DNA of 64,000 bases from assembly GCA_040752215.1 (NCBI GenBank), contig JBFMEX010000015.1, positions 1-64,000 of the forward strand. Direction: 5' to 3'. Below the pieces are notes generated by a model. The model was not told the origin of the DNA and did not search any database. It worked only from the letters and a program-made list of their open reading frames with translations. The translations under genes were made by a program, and so were the position numbers. This stretch comes from JBFMEX01 sp040752215. Its GTDB lineage: Bacteria > Pseudomonadota > Alphaproteobacteria > Rhizobiales > Hyphomicrobiaceae. Numbering within the stretch: position 1 is the stretch's first letter; each line of letters opens with the position of its first letter. Positions 39,460 through 48,962 of this stretch are shown here, piece after piece.

Positions 39460-40665
39460 TCAGCGGCCGAAGCGGTCGGCGTCGCCTGCATGCGCGTGCA
39501 GAAATCCGGAGATGAAGCCCGCGATCCCCGCCGGCAGCGCGTAGTAGGCCGCTTTCAATGCCGGCCTGACGCCACCATCCCACACCGCATGCCGCAGGCG
39601 CGCGCCGCCGCTCCAGGCGAGCGTCGCATTGACGAGCTCGCGCGTCGCGTCGCTCCACACGAGCTTGTAGTCGCTCGCCGGCGTGAGCATCTCGATGCTC
39701 TCGGCGTCGAGCGCCATCACCTCCTCGATCACGCGGGCCAGCTGCAGCTTTCCGGGGCTCAGGTGCTCGAACGCGGGGTCGAATGCCGACATGTAGGCGT
39801 AGTAGCAGCCGCCATGGAGAAAGCCCCACTGCTCGGCGATCGGCTTTCCTTCGAGCGACAGCTCGAAGCCGATGCGCTCCGCATCGAGGCCCCAGCTCGC
39901 ACCGCCGCGCAGGATTTCCGAATGCTCGGCGAGGCGGAATGCCGGGCTCGACATGCCGCGTGCGTCGAGCCATGCGCGACGGCGCAGGCAGGCGCGCCGG
40001 ATCAGGGCCTCGAGCGCAGCTCCCCTTCGGAGCACACGGGCCGCCGATGTGCCGGCTGCGCGCAGACGGTTGCTCGCATTGCGCAGGTTCTTCATCGACT
40101 TTCGATTGCGACTGCGCCTCAGGGCCTCGAACGATGTGAACGGCGCGAGGTCGAGGGTCACCGCCGCGTCCGCCGGGACGAGCCGCGGCTGGTGAGCGAG
40201 GATCGCGCGATGGAGGGTATCTCCGACCGGGATACGCTCGAGAAAGGCCGACCCGGCGAGCCGCCTCAGGGCGATCTCGGCGAGCGCTCCGGCGACCAAT
40301 GCCTCGCCGTCCCCGGCCTCGGTCGCCAACACGCCGGCCAGCTGGCCGAACGGATCGTCGAGGTTGCGGACGACCCAGCTGCCGAGCGAGCGCTGCAACG
40401 AGAGCGGCCACAAGGCAACGACCTCGCCGTCGCGGCGGCCGATCGCCACCAGCGGCTTGTAGCCGCCCGGATTAGCCGCGGCCCGCACCTCGGCGACGTG
40501 GCCGCACCACGCGAACGATTGGAAGAAGCCCGGCCCCGCCGACACCATCTCGAGCGCACGCCATGCGCCTTCGAGCGCGCGCATCCCGTCGATCGACGTC
40601 ACGAGTTCGACCTCGATCGCGGCGGCGTCGACGGCTGGAGCAAGGCTGGCCAGGGATGCGCTCAC
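39460..40665 (-). CDS. GNAT/FemAB-like acyltransferase (CelD/BcsL group)
   Basis: From GTG 40665 the product has 401 residues. The pattern is that of GNAT proteins associated with cellulose or exopolysaccharide loci: GMRALEGAWRALEMVSAGPG, FFQSFAWCGHVAEV, VAIGRRDGEVVALWPL, the central SRNRKSMKNLRNASNRLRA, and the acyl-CoA domain EGKPIAEQWGFLHGGCYYAY with LSPGKLQLARVIEEVMAL. It probably acylates a sugar or lipid precursor. It lies seven bases after the JmjC/cupin-like gene and is probably co-transcribed. The GTG start is inferred from spacing. Confidence 0.8.
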   Translation of the reverse strand: MSASLASLAPAVDAAAIEVELVTSIDGMRALEGAWRALEMVSAGPGFFQSFAWCGHVAEVRAAANPGGYKPLVAIGRRDGEVVALWPLSLQRSLGSWVVRNLDDPFGQLAGVLATEAGDGEALVAGALAEIALRRLAGSAFLERIPVGDTLHRAILAHQPRLVPADAAVTLDLAPFTSFEALRRSRNRKSMKNLRNASNRLRAAGTSAARVLRRGAALEALIRRACLRRRAWLDARGMSSPAFRLAEHSEILRGGASWGLDAERIGFELSLEGKPIAEQWGFLHGGCYYAYMSAFDPAFEHLSPGKLQLARVIEEVMALDAESIEMLTPASDYKLVWSDATRELVNATLAWSGGARLRHAVWDGGVRPALKAAYYALPAGIAGFISGFLHAHAGDADRFGR

Positions 40666-40672
40666 GCCGGGA

Positions 40673-41617
40673 CTACTTGCGGAACTCGTGGGCCGGGATG
40701 TCGCGGAAGCCGCCGGGCGCCTTTGGATCGACCTCGAAGTCGACCTTGAACACCTGCTCGCGGCCCTTCTGCAGCGAGAGCGCACGCGCCGCCGCCATGG
40801 TCGCGAGCTTGGTCCAGTAGTTGGGGCCGCTGGTCGACGGCGAGAGCCGCTGCAGATTGAGCACACGGCGCAGGATGCCATTGCCGTAGTGGACGGCATA
40901 GTTGCGCCTGACCTCGGGCGTGACATGCTCGGTGGTGAACGAGACGTTGACGCAGTTGCCGTTCTGCACCCGGTGCGGGGCATTGAGCGGCCAGTGCAGC
41001 ATGTCGCCGGGACCAATCGTGAAGACCTCGGCCGAGGCGTCCCAGGCCCTGTCGTAGGGCAGCGAGATCTCGTGCGCCTCGTTGAGCACGATCCGCTCGA
41101 GGTTGGGCTGCGGCAGGTACGGCTCGCGGTTGGGATAGACGTAGACCGTCTTCTCGCCCCTCACCTGCCACAGCGTCTGGCCGGCGAGGTCGCAGTGGTA
41201 GAAAACCGGAATGTTGGGCGACGAGACGAGTATCGAGATTTTCTTCCTCTTGACCTTGAGGTGCGGCACCTTGGCGCTCATCTCGGCATAGATCGCCTCG
41301 AGCAGCTCGCCGTAGCGGCCGTCGACCTTCTCCGGGTAGAGCAGCATGACCCAGATGTGGCCGCTGCGGACGGCCTCCAGCACCTCCGCGCCACTGGCGC
41401 CGCCGAACTCGCCCTCGCGGCGCGTGCGACGGTCGTTCGAGGCGATGTCCATCGTGTTGACATAGTAATTTTCGCGCGGCGAGCGCTCGATCAGTCGCGC
41501 CAACGCGTCGTCGCTGAACAGGCCGCTCTCGTGGGCCCGATGGCGGAACCGCATCGGCCGGCTGCCGAAGGTGGCGATCTTCTCGTTGTCCCAATCGGTG
41601 ACGATCTCGTTGCCCAT
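40673..41617 (-). CDS. JmjC/cupin-like protein
   Basis: The 314-residue protein contains a JmjC-type double-stranded beta-helix. Iron ligands are visible as HxD in VFYHCDLAGQTLWQV and a distal His in DMLHWPLNAPHRVQN. VRGEKTVYVYPN fits the substrate strand. Such Fe(II)/2-oxoglutarate proteins hydroxylate proteins or small molecules. N-terminal TDWDNEKIATFGSRPMRFRH is typical of this cupin-like group. It precedes the GNAT gene, a pair that recurs in EPS loci. Its substrate is unknown. Confidence 0.78.
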   Translation of the reverse strand: MGNEIVTDWDNEKIATFGSRPMRFRHRAHESGLFSDDALARLIERSPRENYYVNTMDIASNDRRTRREGEFGGASGAEVLEAVRSGHIWVMLLYPEKVDGRYGELLEAIYAEMSAKVPHLKVKRKKISILVSSPNIPVFYHCDLAGQTLWQVRGEKTVYVYPNREPYLPQPNLERIVLNEAHEISLPYDRAWDASAEVFTIGPGDMLHWPLNAPHRVQNGNCVNVSFTTEHVTPEVRRNYAVHYGNGILRRVLNLQRLSPSTSGPNYWTKLATMAAARALSLQKGREQVFKVDFEVDPKAPGGFRDIPAHEFRK

Positions 41618-42004
41618 GCCAGTCGACCTGCCGATCTCCAATTCACAATGGCCCGTGGTGCCTCGCCTGCCGAAGCAGACTTCCTCGGCGCGGCTCAAGC
41701 GCCGCAACCGTTGTGACGGCTGTCGTCAAGCACTGCAGATTTCGTGCCTGATCATCCTCGTCCGGCCGCCGACGGCGGCACAAGACGGCACCCCGCGGAA
41801 ATTGTCTTTTCTGGAACGCAATGTCCACGGAACAGCGCACGCTCTATGATTAACGAACGAGTGGATGGCGCCATTCGCCGGTGCACTCCCATATCCGCCG
41901 CTGGCATGCTTGTTGCGTCGCCTGCTGAACGACCGCCCCGCCCACCGCCGCGGCAGATCCGCATGTGACAAGGCTCCCACTCCTGAGCAAGGCGAAGCCC
42001 CGAA
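41618..42004. other. Divergent promoter region before the Wzz-like gene
   Basis: These 387 bases between the cupin-like start and the Wzz-like start contain the sigma-54 type element at 41902-41916 and an ATGATTAACGA segment also seen upstream of the wecG-like gene (ATGGTTAACGA). No gene is visible. Confidence 0.55.
41902..41916 (+). promoter_or_regulatory. Sigma-54 type promoter before the Wzz-like gene
   Basis: TGGCATG-CTTG-TTGC has GG (41903-41904) and GC (41915-41916) exactly ten bases apart, close to consensus. It lies 88 bases before the Wzz-like start and matches the element before wecG. Confidence 0.65.
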
Positions 42005-43420
42005 ATGACGCGACCGATCGCACCGAACGAGGCCGGCGACCATAGGCCGTATGGCGAGCCCATGGAGGCGATGCCGGGCCTCCTCGCCATCGCCTATGAC
42101 AATGCACGGCGCCTCGCGACGATCGGCGCGCTGGTGGCGATGCTGGCAGCGGCCACCGCGCTCGCGCTGCCGGCGAGCTACAAGGCGACGGCGCAGCTCC
42201 TGGTCGATCCGCGCGACCTCAAGGTGCTCGACAACCAGCTGGCACCGAGCGCCGAGGCGCAGAACATCGACGTGACCCAGGTCGAGAGCCAGGCGCTGGT
42301 GCTCGGCTCGGAGAAGGTGCTGCGCCGCGCCGCCGAGAAGCTGCAGCTGGCCGAGGATCCGGAGTTCAACAAGTCCCGCGGGGCGCTGTCGGCGCTCCTG
42401 GCCGCCCTGCTCAGCGACCTCCTCCCCGACGTCGAGCTGCCGAGCGAGCAGAGGTCGGCCGAGGAGGCCGCGCTCGAGCGGCTAAAGAAGGCGGTCCAGG
42501 TCTATCGCATCAATCGCAGCTACGTGCTCGCGGTCGCCGCCACCGCCTCGAGCAAAGAGAAGGCGCGGGCGATCGTCGACGCGATCGTCGCCGCCTATCT
42601 CGGCGAGGTCGCCGAGCAGCGCGCCGGCGTCGCCAACCGCGCGCGCGGAGACCTCGACGCCGGCGTCGAGGTACTGCGCAGAAAGGTGCACGATTCCGAG
42701 GAGCGGCTCGCCCGCTACACGCAGGAGAACAACCTCGTCGGTGTGCGCGGGCAGATCGTCTCCGAGCAGCAGCTCTCCGATCTCAACTCGCAGCTCGTCT
42801 CCGCGCGCGTCGAGACCGCCCGCCTCAAGGCGCGTCTTGAGGGCTCGCCGCGCTCGGCGGCCGAGTTCGAGCGGGTGCCGGAAGCGGTCGCCTCGCCGAC
42901 GATGCGCGAGCTCAGGGTGCAGCTGTCGCAGGTCAACCTGCGCAAGGCCCGCCTCGGCGCGCAGCTGATGCCGGCCCATCCCGACATGCGCGATGTCGCC
43001 GACCAGGAGCGCGCGGTCGTGGTGCAGATCAATCGCGAGCTCGCTCGCATCCGCGAGTCGATCGCCATCCAGCATCAGCGCGCCAAGGAGACGGAGGCCG
43101 CCCTCGAGCGCCAGCTCGAGGACCTGCGCAAGCGGGTCAACAGCGCCAACAACGCCCAGATCCGCCTGCGCGAGATCGAGCGCGAGGTGGAGGCCAACCG
43201 GTCGATCTACCAGCAAGCAGTGACGCGAGCGCTGGAGGCCGGCGAGCAGGCGCGCCTCAATACCGCGAACGTGCAGGTGATCGCGGCGGCGAGCGCCGAG
43301 CAGGCCCGTGCGTTCCCCCCGCCGACGCCGCTGCTCGCCGGCTTCGGCTTCGTGATCGGCGCGCTCGGCACGTTCGCGATCCTGTTCGTGCGCGTTCTGG
43401 CCCGGGCGCGCAAGTTGTAG
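42005..43420 (+). CDS. Wzz/GumC-like chain-length determinant
   Basis: The 471-residue protein has two membrane helices: near residue 40 (IGALVAMLAAATALALP) and at the C terminus (PPTPLLAGFGFVIGALG with the proline-rich motif). Between them is the Wzz domain (YKATAQLLVDPRDLKVLDNQ) and a long coiled coil. It is a polysaccharide co-polymerase that controls chain length in the periplasm. The C-terminal tyrosine-kinase domain of PCP-2a proteins is absent, and no separate kinase is seen. A sigma-54 type promoter lies upstream. Confidence 0.9.
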   Translation: MTRPIAPNEAGDHRPYGEPMEAMPGLLAIAYDNARRLATIGALVAMLAAATALALPASYKATAQLLVDPRDLKVLDNQLAPSAEAQNIDVTQVESQALVLGSEKVLRRAAEKLQLAEDPEFNKSRGALSALLAALLSDLLPDVELPSEQRSAEEAALERLKKAVQVYRINRSYVLAVAATASSKEKARAIVDAIVAAYLGEVAEQRAGVANRARGDLDAGVEVLRRKVHDSEERLARYTQENNLVGVRGQIVSEQQLSDLNSQLVSARVETARLKARLEGSPRSAAEFERVPEAVASPTMRELRVQLSQVNLRKARLGAQLMPAHPDMRDVADQERAVVVQINRELARIRESIAIQHQRAKETEAALERQLEDLRKRVNSANNAQIRLREIEREVEANRSIYQQAVTRALEAGEQARLNTANVQVIAAASAEQARAFPPPTPLLAGFGFVIGALGTFAILFVRVLARARKL

Positions 43421-43432
43421 GAGTGCCGCCGC

Positions 43433-45616
43433 TCACGCGACCGCGGCCGCCAGAGCCGCCGCATCGAGCGCCTCGGCGAACAGCGCGATGCGGGTGACGT
43501 GGCCGTCGAGTGCATCCGCACCGAAGCCGCCAATCCGCCACCGCCCATTCGCCTCCTCCTCGCGCACATTCATCTCCGCGGCTTCGGCTCCGGTCGCCGC
43601 AAGCATTGCCCGCCCGGCGCGCCGGTCGATCGCGATGGCGTAGCGGCGCTTGACCATCGTTGCCGCGGCCTCGTTCCTGGTGCCTTGCCAACCATCGCCG
43701 AGACCCGTCGCCAAGGCCCCCTCGCCCGTGGCGCCGAGCAGAACCGTGGCGGAGGTGGCCAGCAAGGGGCGCAGCACCGGCGCCGGCGCGAGACGGCGGG
43801 TCTCGATCAGCACCGTGGCCCGATCGGCTGCGACGAGGTGCGCGGCCGCACCGGCGAGCGTCACGACATCGCCGGCCCGCTCGGGCGCCACGTGATGCGT
43901 CGGCGAGGGGCCGGCCTCGAACGAAGGCGCTGCGATCTCGATCGCCTGGCCCGCGCTCCGGCCCCCATCCGTGGGTTCGCAGGCCATGTCCAGAGTGACA
44001 ACGCCCGCCTCCGCCGAGTACCAGGACAGGGCGAGCCAGCGCAAGTCCCCGGCGCCGCTCATCGCCGCCGTGATCTCAGCGCGCTCGATCGAGCCGGTGC
44101 CAAGATCGAAGGTCGCGGCAGCGCTCCCAACAGAGAGCGTGAGGCGCGCCGGATGCAAGGGATCGGCCCGAACCCAGAGGCCGAGGGAATGCCAGCCCGG
44201 CTGCTCGACGGCGAGCGCCGGCCGCAGGCGTCCGCCCAATGGCATCAGCCGCATGTCGGCTGCGCCGGTCGGACCGGGGCGGGGCGAGAGCGCGAGCTCG
44301 CGCCACTCGGTCTCGCCGAGCCGACCGGCCAGCAGGTCGCGGCCGGGCCGCTCGATCAGCAGTCCCAGGTCGGTCAGCCGCGGCTCGTCGCGCGCGAACA
44401 GCTCGACGCGACCACTGCGGCGCGGACCGCCCGCCGAGCTTGGACGCTCGATCGTCAATACGTCCGACGGAGAGGCGGCGCCGCGTACGTGCTTGCGCGC
44501 GAGATCGACTGCAATCGCTGCGCGCGGCGCCAGCCCGCTCCGCCCCGGCTTGCCAAGGGCGAAGTCGGAGAGCAGACGCGTCTGGCGTGGCCAGCTGCCT
44601 CCCGCGTCGCGGGACAATTTGAGGCCATAGTCGTCCGGCCACCAGGGCCCGGCTGCCCACGCCGACCAGCCGATCCACACGTCCGGATTGGCCTCGATCT
44701 CGGTCAGCAGGTCGGCGAGCGCGGCGAGGCTGACGTCGTCCGCACCGGCGCCGAACTCGCCGAGGAACGCCTTGAGGCCGCGGGCGCGGGCCCACTCCTG
44801 GAACGCCTCGATGCGCTCCGATCCGATCGTGCCGGCGAACGCCTTGGGGTTGCTACCCGACGCATCCGCGTCGAGATACTGGTGCACCTCGATGGCGAGG
44901 CTCGAGGCCGGATCGATCAACCCCGCGAGTTGCGTGTTGGAGGCCTCGTACCAAGTGTCCGCACCCGAGTACGCCACACCCGGCACCAGTACGAGGTTGT
45001 CGGCCGGAGCCGCCCGGATCGCCGCTATGGCCGCATTGGCGATGCCGAGCCAGTCGTCGATCGGCATGTCGTAGGGCTCGTTCATCAGTCCGTAAGCGAC
45101 GTGCGGGCGCGCCGCGGTCCGCCGCGCGATCTCGGCCCACAGCCGCGCGAAGGTGGGCGTCGGCACCTCGCGCGAGCCGATCACGTGCGGCTGCGTGAAC
45201 CCATCGGCGCCGATCCGGCGGCGCGCATAGTTGTGCAGATCGAGGACGATGGCGAGGCTGCGGCGCTCGGCCGCCTCGATGCCCGTCTCGATCCGCCGCC
45301 ATTCCTCGGGATCCAGGCGGCCGTCGAGATCCGGCTCGAGGCGCTCCCACAGGAACGGCAGTCGAACGAGGGAGAACCCCAGCTCGGCGACGCCGTCGAA
45401 ATCGGCGGGACCGGGATGGATGAAGTCCTTGCCGTGCACTCCCGGGACGACCTCGCCGAACTCCGCCCCGGCGAGATTGACGCCTGCGAGCGGTCGGCGA
45501 CCGCTCCGGCCGAGGACGCCGGGACCACCGGCGGCGCGCAGAGGGGTGCTCCGCATGGCGCCGGCCAGCGCCGGCAGTGCGGCGAGGACTGCGCGGCGGG
45601 TCGGGCGAGGCAACAT
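43433..45616 (-). CDS. Secreted GH5-family hydrolase with C-terminal binding domains
   Basis: The 727-residue product has a signal sequence (RRAVLAALPALAGAMRS). The N-terminal 330 residues form a GH5 barrel: GKDFIHPGPADFDGVAELGF, the acid/base Glu in AYGLMNEPYDMP, and the nucleophile Glu in KAFLGEFGAGADD. The C-terminal 370 residues are beta-rich and end like a LamG/concanavalin module (DGHVTRIALFAEALDAAALA). It probably trims the locus's polysaccharide or another beta-glucan. ATG 45616 follows CGGAG. It is five bases before the preceding polymerase stop, so it is the last gene of the minus-strand EPS unit. Confidence 0.85.
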   Translation of the reverse strand: MLPRPTRRAVLAALPALAGAMRSTPLRAAGGPGVLGRSGRRPLAGVNLAGAEFGEVVPGVHGKDFIHPGPADFDGVAELGFSLVRLPFLWERLEPDLDGRLDPEEWRRIETGIEAAERRSLAIVLDLHNYARRRIGADGFTQPHVIGSREVPTPTFARLWAEIARRTAARPHVAYGLMNEPYDMPIDDWLGIANAAIAAIRAAPADNLVLVPGVAYSGADTWYEASNTQLAGLIDPASSLAIEVHQYLDADASGSNPKAFAGTIGSERIEAFQEWARARGLKAFLGEFGAGADDVSLAALADLLTEIEANPDVWIGWSAWAAGPWWPDDYGLKLSRDAGGSWPRQTRLLSDFALGKPGRSGLAPRAAIAVDLARKHVRGAASPSDVLTIERPSSAGGPRRSGRVELFARDEPRLTDLGLLIERPGRDLLAGRLGETEWRELALSPRPGPTGAADMRLMPLGGRLRPALAVEQPGWHSLGLWVRADPLHPARLTLSVGSAAATFDLGTGSIERAEITAAMSGAGDLRWLALSWYSAEAGVVTLDMACEPTDGGRSAGQAIEIAAPSFEAGPSPTHHVAPERAGDVVTLAGAAAHLVAADRATVLIETRRLAPAPVLRPLLATSATVLLGATGEGALATGLGDGWQGTRNEAAATMVKRRYAIAIDRRAGRAMLAATGAEAAEMNVREEEANGRWRIGGFGADALDGHVTRIALFAEALDAAALAAAVA

Positions 45617-45620
45617 GTGG

Positions 45621-46931
45621 CTACTCCGCGGCAATCGGGCGAGCGCCCGGCTCGCTCGCAGGTGGCGACGGGCGCAGTGTCGGCCGTCTGCGGCGCGACG
45701 GCGTCGGCTCGCGGGCGAACGCCGCCGGCACGGCGAGCAGCGTCCCGTAGATGAACCACAGCGGCGCGGCCGTCTTGATGCTGGTGAACGAGTAGCTGAC
45801 CATCATCGTCAGCGCGAGATAGAGGAACAGCGCGTTCTTGTATGTCTTCTGCTCCAGCGTGCGCTCCTCGATCGCGAGCACGTTCAACACCCAGAACAGC
45901 AGCACGCCGAGGAAGGAATGGGTAATGATGAGATAGACGAGGCCGCTGTCCTCCGCCGGCTCCAGCAGGCGGTTGGAGACGCCGAGCCAGTCTGCGAGGC
46001 CGAGCTGGCCCAAGAGATCGACCGTGTGGGCGATGCGGCCCGGAAAGTCGTCGGGCCCGCCCTCGAGGTCGAGCACGACGGTGGCGCCGACCGCGCCCAT
46101 GACGATCAGCGGCAGATAGATGAGCGCGATATTGCCCGGCAAGTAGCGGACAAACGCCGCAGCGATGAGGATGATCAACGAGGCGACCGCAGACAGGCGT
46201 CCGTCGCAGGCGAACAGGATCAGCACGATCGAAAGCGCGACGAATGCGCGGGCGCGCCCCGGGAGGTGTCGCCGGAAGGCGAGCGCGAATGCCATCAAGA
46301 CGAGTGCGAAATTGCCGAGCGAAACCGGCTCCAGAAACACCGACGACAGCCGATGCAGATCGAAGAACGGAAAGAAGCGCGCCTCCGGGCGCGTCGCGCT
46401 GATGAACAGGTCCGAGCTGGCGTTGGTGAACTCCTCGAATACGAGGCCGCGCGTGTTGACGTAGTAGCTCTTGACCTCGAACACGCGCGAGAAGGTGTCG
46501 ACGTCGATGGCCTCGAGCAGAATGCCGGCGACGACGACCGCTGTGATGACCAGCATGGCGCGGATCATGTGATGCCGGCTCGACACCATGCCGAGCACGA
46601 CGAAGGTCGGAATAAGGAACAGGTCGCGGAAGTACTTCACCTCGAACACGCCGAGCGTGATCATGCGCACGACCGCGAACAGGCCGATGGCGATGATGAA
46701 CAGATACCAGGGAGTCATCTCGCGGCGGTAGTTGGCGAGGGCGACTGCGTGCGCGGCCAGCGCGATCGCGACCTCGACAGCGATAATGATGCCTTGCGAG
46801 AGCGGTCGCACGTTGCCGTTGACAATCGCCAGCGCGGCATTGAACAGCACGGCGGCGACGACGAGCGCGGCCGGCAGCCAGCTCCCACCCGCAACCGCGG
46901 CCACGCCGGCATGCTGGTGTTGGCGAGGCAT
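45621..46931 (-). CDS. Polysaccharide polymerase-like multi-helix membrane protein
   Basis: The 436-residue protein has about ten membrane helices and a large periplasmic loop (VFEVKSYYVNTRGLVFEEFT; ARFFPFFDLHRLSSVFLEPV). The arrangement resembles Wzy/O-antigen ligase proteins that polymerise repeating units. RLSSVFLEPVSLGNF is a pattern of that group. TTG 46949 would add six residues. It lies between PIG-L and GH5 genes in the EPS unit. The polymerase call rests on topology and context. Confidence 0.75.
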   Translation of the reverse strand: MPRQHQHAGVAAVAGGSWLPAALVVAAVLFNAALAIVNGNVRPLSQGIIIAVEVAIALAAHAVALANYRREMTPWYLFIIAIGLFAVVRMITLGVFEVKYFRDLFLIPTFVVLGMVSSRHHMIRAMLVITAVVVAGILLEAIDVDTFSRVFEVKSYYVNTRGLVFEEFTNASSDLFISATRPEARFFPFFDLHRLSSVFLEPVSLGNFALVLMAFALAFRRHLPGRARAFVALSIVLILFACDGRLSAVASLIILIAAAFVRYLPGNIALIYLPLIVMGAVGATVVLDLEGGPDDFPGRIAHTVDLLGQLGLADWLGVSNRLLEPAEDSGLVYLIITHSFLGVLLFWVLNVLAIEERTLEQKTYKNALFLYLALTMMVSYSFTSIKTAAPLWFIYGTLLAVPAAFAREPTPSRRRRPTLRPSPPASEPGARPIAAE

Positions 46932-47016
46932 CGTTCCATCCGAGGTCAATATGTCACCGCTTCCCGCTGCGCGCGGCAGCCGCCACAGGAGTCATGCAAG
47001 CTCCATGCCCCCGCGG

Positions 47017-47823
47017 TTAGCGATTCGCCGATCTCGCACTCAAGCGGGACGGAGCCTCCGACGTCGCCGGGAGCCTGGCCTCGACGAAGCGCATCGCCGC
47101 CTGACGAAATCGCTCGTAGGTATAGAGGCCCCACTGTTCGTAGAGCATGGTGCCCTCGTTCGGGCGCTCGCTGACCCGCCCCTCTGACACTGGCTGCAGC
47201 TTCTGGCAGCCGTCGACGATGAAATCCCACACGAAACGGGGCGCCAGCTGGGCCATGACCCTGAGCTGGGAGGGATAGTGGCGCAGCGCCAGCAGATATC
47301 TGAGCCGGGCCAGTACGGGTATGCGGTGGCGCTCGACGGGGCCATTCGCGGCAAGCGGCGCCTTGAAGGCGATCTGCCCGTCGACGCCCGGCGAGCGATA
47401 GAGCGGGAACTGCCGCGTCTCGGCGAGGATGCCGCGCGCACGCGCCAACGCCAGCCCGACCAGATGAACCGCGTCGTGATCCTGGTGGCCTCCTTCCCAG
47501 GCGTGCAGGAAAATGCGGTCGATATCGCCGATCTCGTCGGCGAGACGAATGACCGCGGCCAGTGCGGCGTCGAGCCGCTCGACCAGCTGACCGTCGCCGA
47601 TGCCCGCCTCGCCGCCGACGAAGCGGATGTCGCCGAGCGGAACGCCCAGTGCCGACAGCGCGGCACGGCTCTCGCCGTTGCGCCGCTCGGCGCTGACGCC
47701 GGCAAAGGCGCCACTGGTCAGGTAGGCGCACACGACGCGATCGCCGCGTGCCAGCGCGGCCTCGATCTCGGACATGATGCCGAGCTCGTCGTCCTGGTGG
47801 GCGAGCAGTATCAGCGTCGTCAT
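47017..47823 (-). CDS. PIG-L/LmbE family deacetylase
   Basis: The 268-residue protein begins MTTLILLAHQDDELG, the PIG-L zinc motif (AHxDDE), and has GGHQDHDAVHLVGL as the second zinc segment. These enzymes remove acetyl groups from GlcNAc-type sugars. In this locus it could modify a lipid-linked sugar. It overlaps the glycosyltransferase stop by four bases (ATGA), so it is translationally coupled. The C-terminal region (LYEQWGLYTYERFRQAAMRF) is family-like. Confidence 0.88.
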   Translation of the reverse strand: MTTLILLAHQDDELGIMSEIEAALARGDRVVCAYLTSGAFAGVSAERRNGESRAALSALGVPLGDIRFVGGEAGIGDGQLVERLDAALAAVIRLADEIGDIDRIFLHAWEGGHQDHDAVHLVGLALARARGILAETRQFPLYRSPGVDGQIAFKAPLAANGPVERHRIPVLARLRYLLALRHYPSQLRVMAQLAPRFVWDFIVDGCQKLQPVSEGRVSERPNEGTMLYEQWGLYTYERFRQAAMRFVEARLPATSEAPSRLSARSANR

Positions 47824-48962
47824 CCGATCAACCTCTGCGCGACCTCGGCGAACTCGGCGAGCATGCGCGGCTCGCCGTACTTGTCGGCGACTGCCTCGGC
47901 GAACGCCCGTGCCCTGGCGGTGAAGCTCGTATCGAGCAGCGCCCCGGAGATCGCCTGCGCCCAGACGCCGGGCTCGGTGCTCGGCACGAACACGCTCGGG
48001 CACACGCCATCCACGCACAGCACCTCGCGCAGCACCGGCAGGTCCTTGGCGACGATCGGTGCGCCGAGGATCGCCGCCTCGACCGCGGCGAGCCCGAACG
48101 TCTCCCAGTCCGAGGGAAAGACGAATAGATCGCAGACAGCGTAGAGCTCGGCGAGCTCGGCGCGATCGATATAGCCGAGAAAGTGGACCCGGTCGGCGAC
48201 GCCGTGCTGATCGGCGAGCGCCTCGAGCCGCTCGCGCTCGGGCCCCTGCCCGGCGATGGCGAGGCGCACGCCCGGCAGCGAGGCGAGCGCGACGATGACG
48301 CGCGCCAGCCCCTTCTGGGCGGTAAGGCGGGCGGCGCCCAGTAGCACCCGGTCGCCGTCGGGAATGCTGTGCCGGGACAGAACCGTCTGCCGATCGCGGC
48401 TCACGGGAGGGCAGGCGACGCCGTGCTCGATGCGCGTCATGCGGCGCCGGTAGGCGGCCGGATAATCGGCGAACGCGGCCTCGGTCGCCTTCGAGTTGGC
48501 GATGATCACCGAGTAGAGGCCGACCGTGCCGAAGGTGCGGTCGAGAACACGAGCGATCGGATCGCTGTCGCCCGGCATGTTCGATTGATGGACGATGCGG
48601 GCGCGACAGCCCGCCAGTAGTCCGACCAGTCCCGCCAGGGTGGAGGCGGTCGGCTGGTAGGTCACGAGCAAGTCGGGCCGGCGCCGGAGGATCTCCCATG
48701 CCGTCGTGGCGACACCGCCGAGCTTGCGCAACCTGGATTGCTCGCCCTTGGCGTAGAGGAAATGCACGTCCACCCGCGCGCCCCGCGCTTCGAGATCAGC
48801 GCGCATGACACCCGCCAGGTACTCGACGCCGCCGCCCTCGTCGGAGTGGATCAGGATCAGCACCCGCTTGCCGGCGAAACGCGTCGCGGCGTCCGGGGCG
48901 CGATCGCCAATCGCCGCCGCGACGGAGTGGGGAGGCTGTTGGCTCAAGCTGGTCGTGCTCAC
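47820..48962 (-). CDS. Glycosyltransferase family 4 protein
   Basis: From GTG 48962 the product has 380 residues with the GT4 two-domain fold. N-terminal VLILIHSDEGGGVEYLAGVM and C-terminal GAARLTAQKGLARVIVALAS, GPERERLEALADQHG, CDLFVFPSDWETFGLAAVEA (the retaining ExE motif region) are visible. It adds a sugar to the EPS repeat unit at the cytoplasmic face. It overlaps the flippase stop as GTGA and the PIG-L start as ATGA, so the three are tightly coupled. The donor is unknown. Confidence 0.9.
   Translation of the reverse strand: MSTTSLSQQPPHSVAAAIGDRAPDAATRFAGKRVLILIHSDEGGGVEYLAGVMRADLEARGARVDVHFLYAKGEQSRLRKLGGVATTAWEILRRRPDLLVTYQPTASTLAGLVGLLAGCRARIVHQSNMPGDSDPIARVLDRTFGTVGLYSVIIANSKATEAAFADYPAAYRRRMTRIEHGVACPPVSRDRQTVLSRHSIPDGDRVLLGAARLTAQKGLARVIVALASLPGVRLAIAGQGPERERLEALADQHGVADRVHFLGYIDRAELAELYAVCDLFVFPSDWETFGLAAVEAAILGAPIVAKDLPVLREVLCVDGVCPSVFVPSTEPGVWAQAISGALLDTSFTARARAFAEAVADKYGEPRMLAEFAEVAQRLIG

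Noticed and set aside
39410..40411. Minus-strand frame overlapping the GNAT gene
   Set aside because: It is an off-frame shadow, Arg/Ala/Pro-rich; the true reading frame shows continuous GNAT/FemAB motifs.
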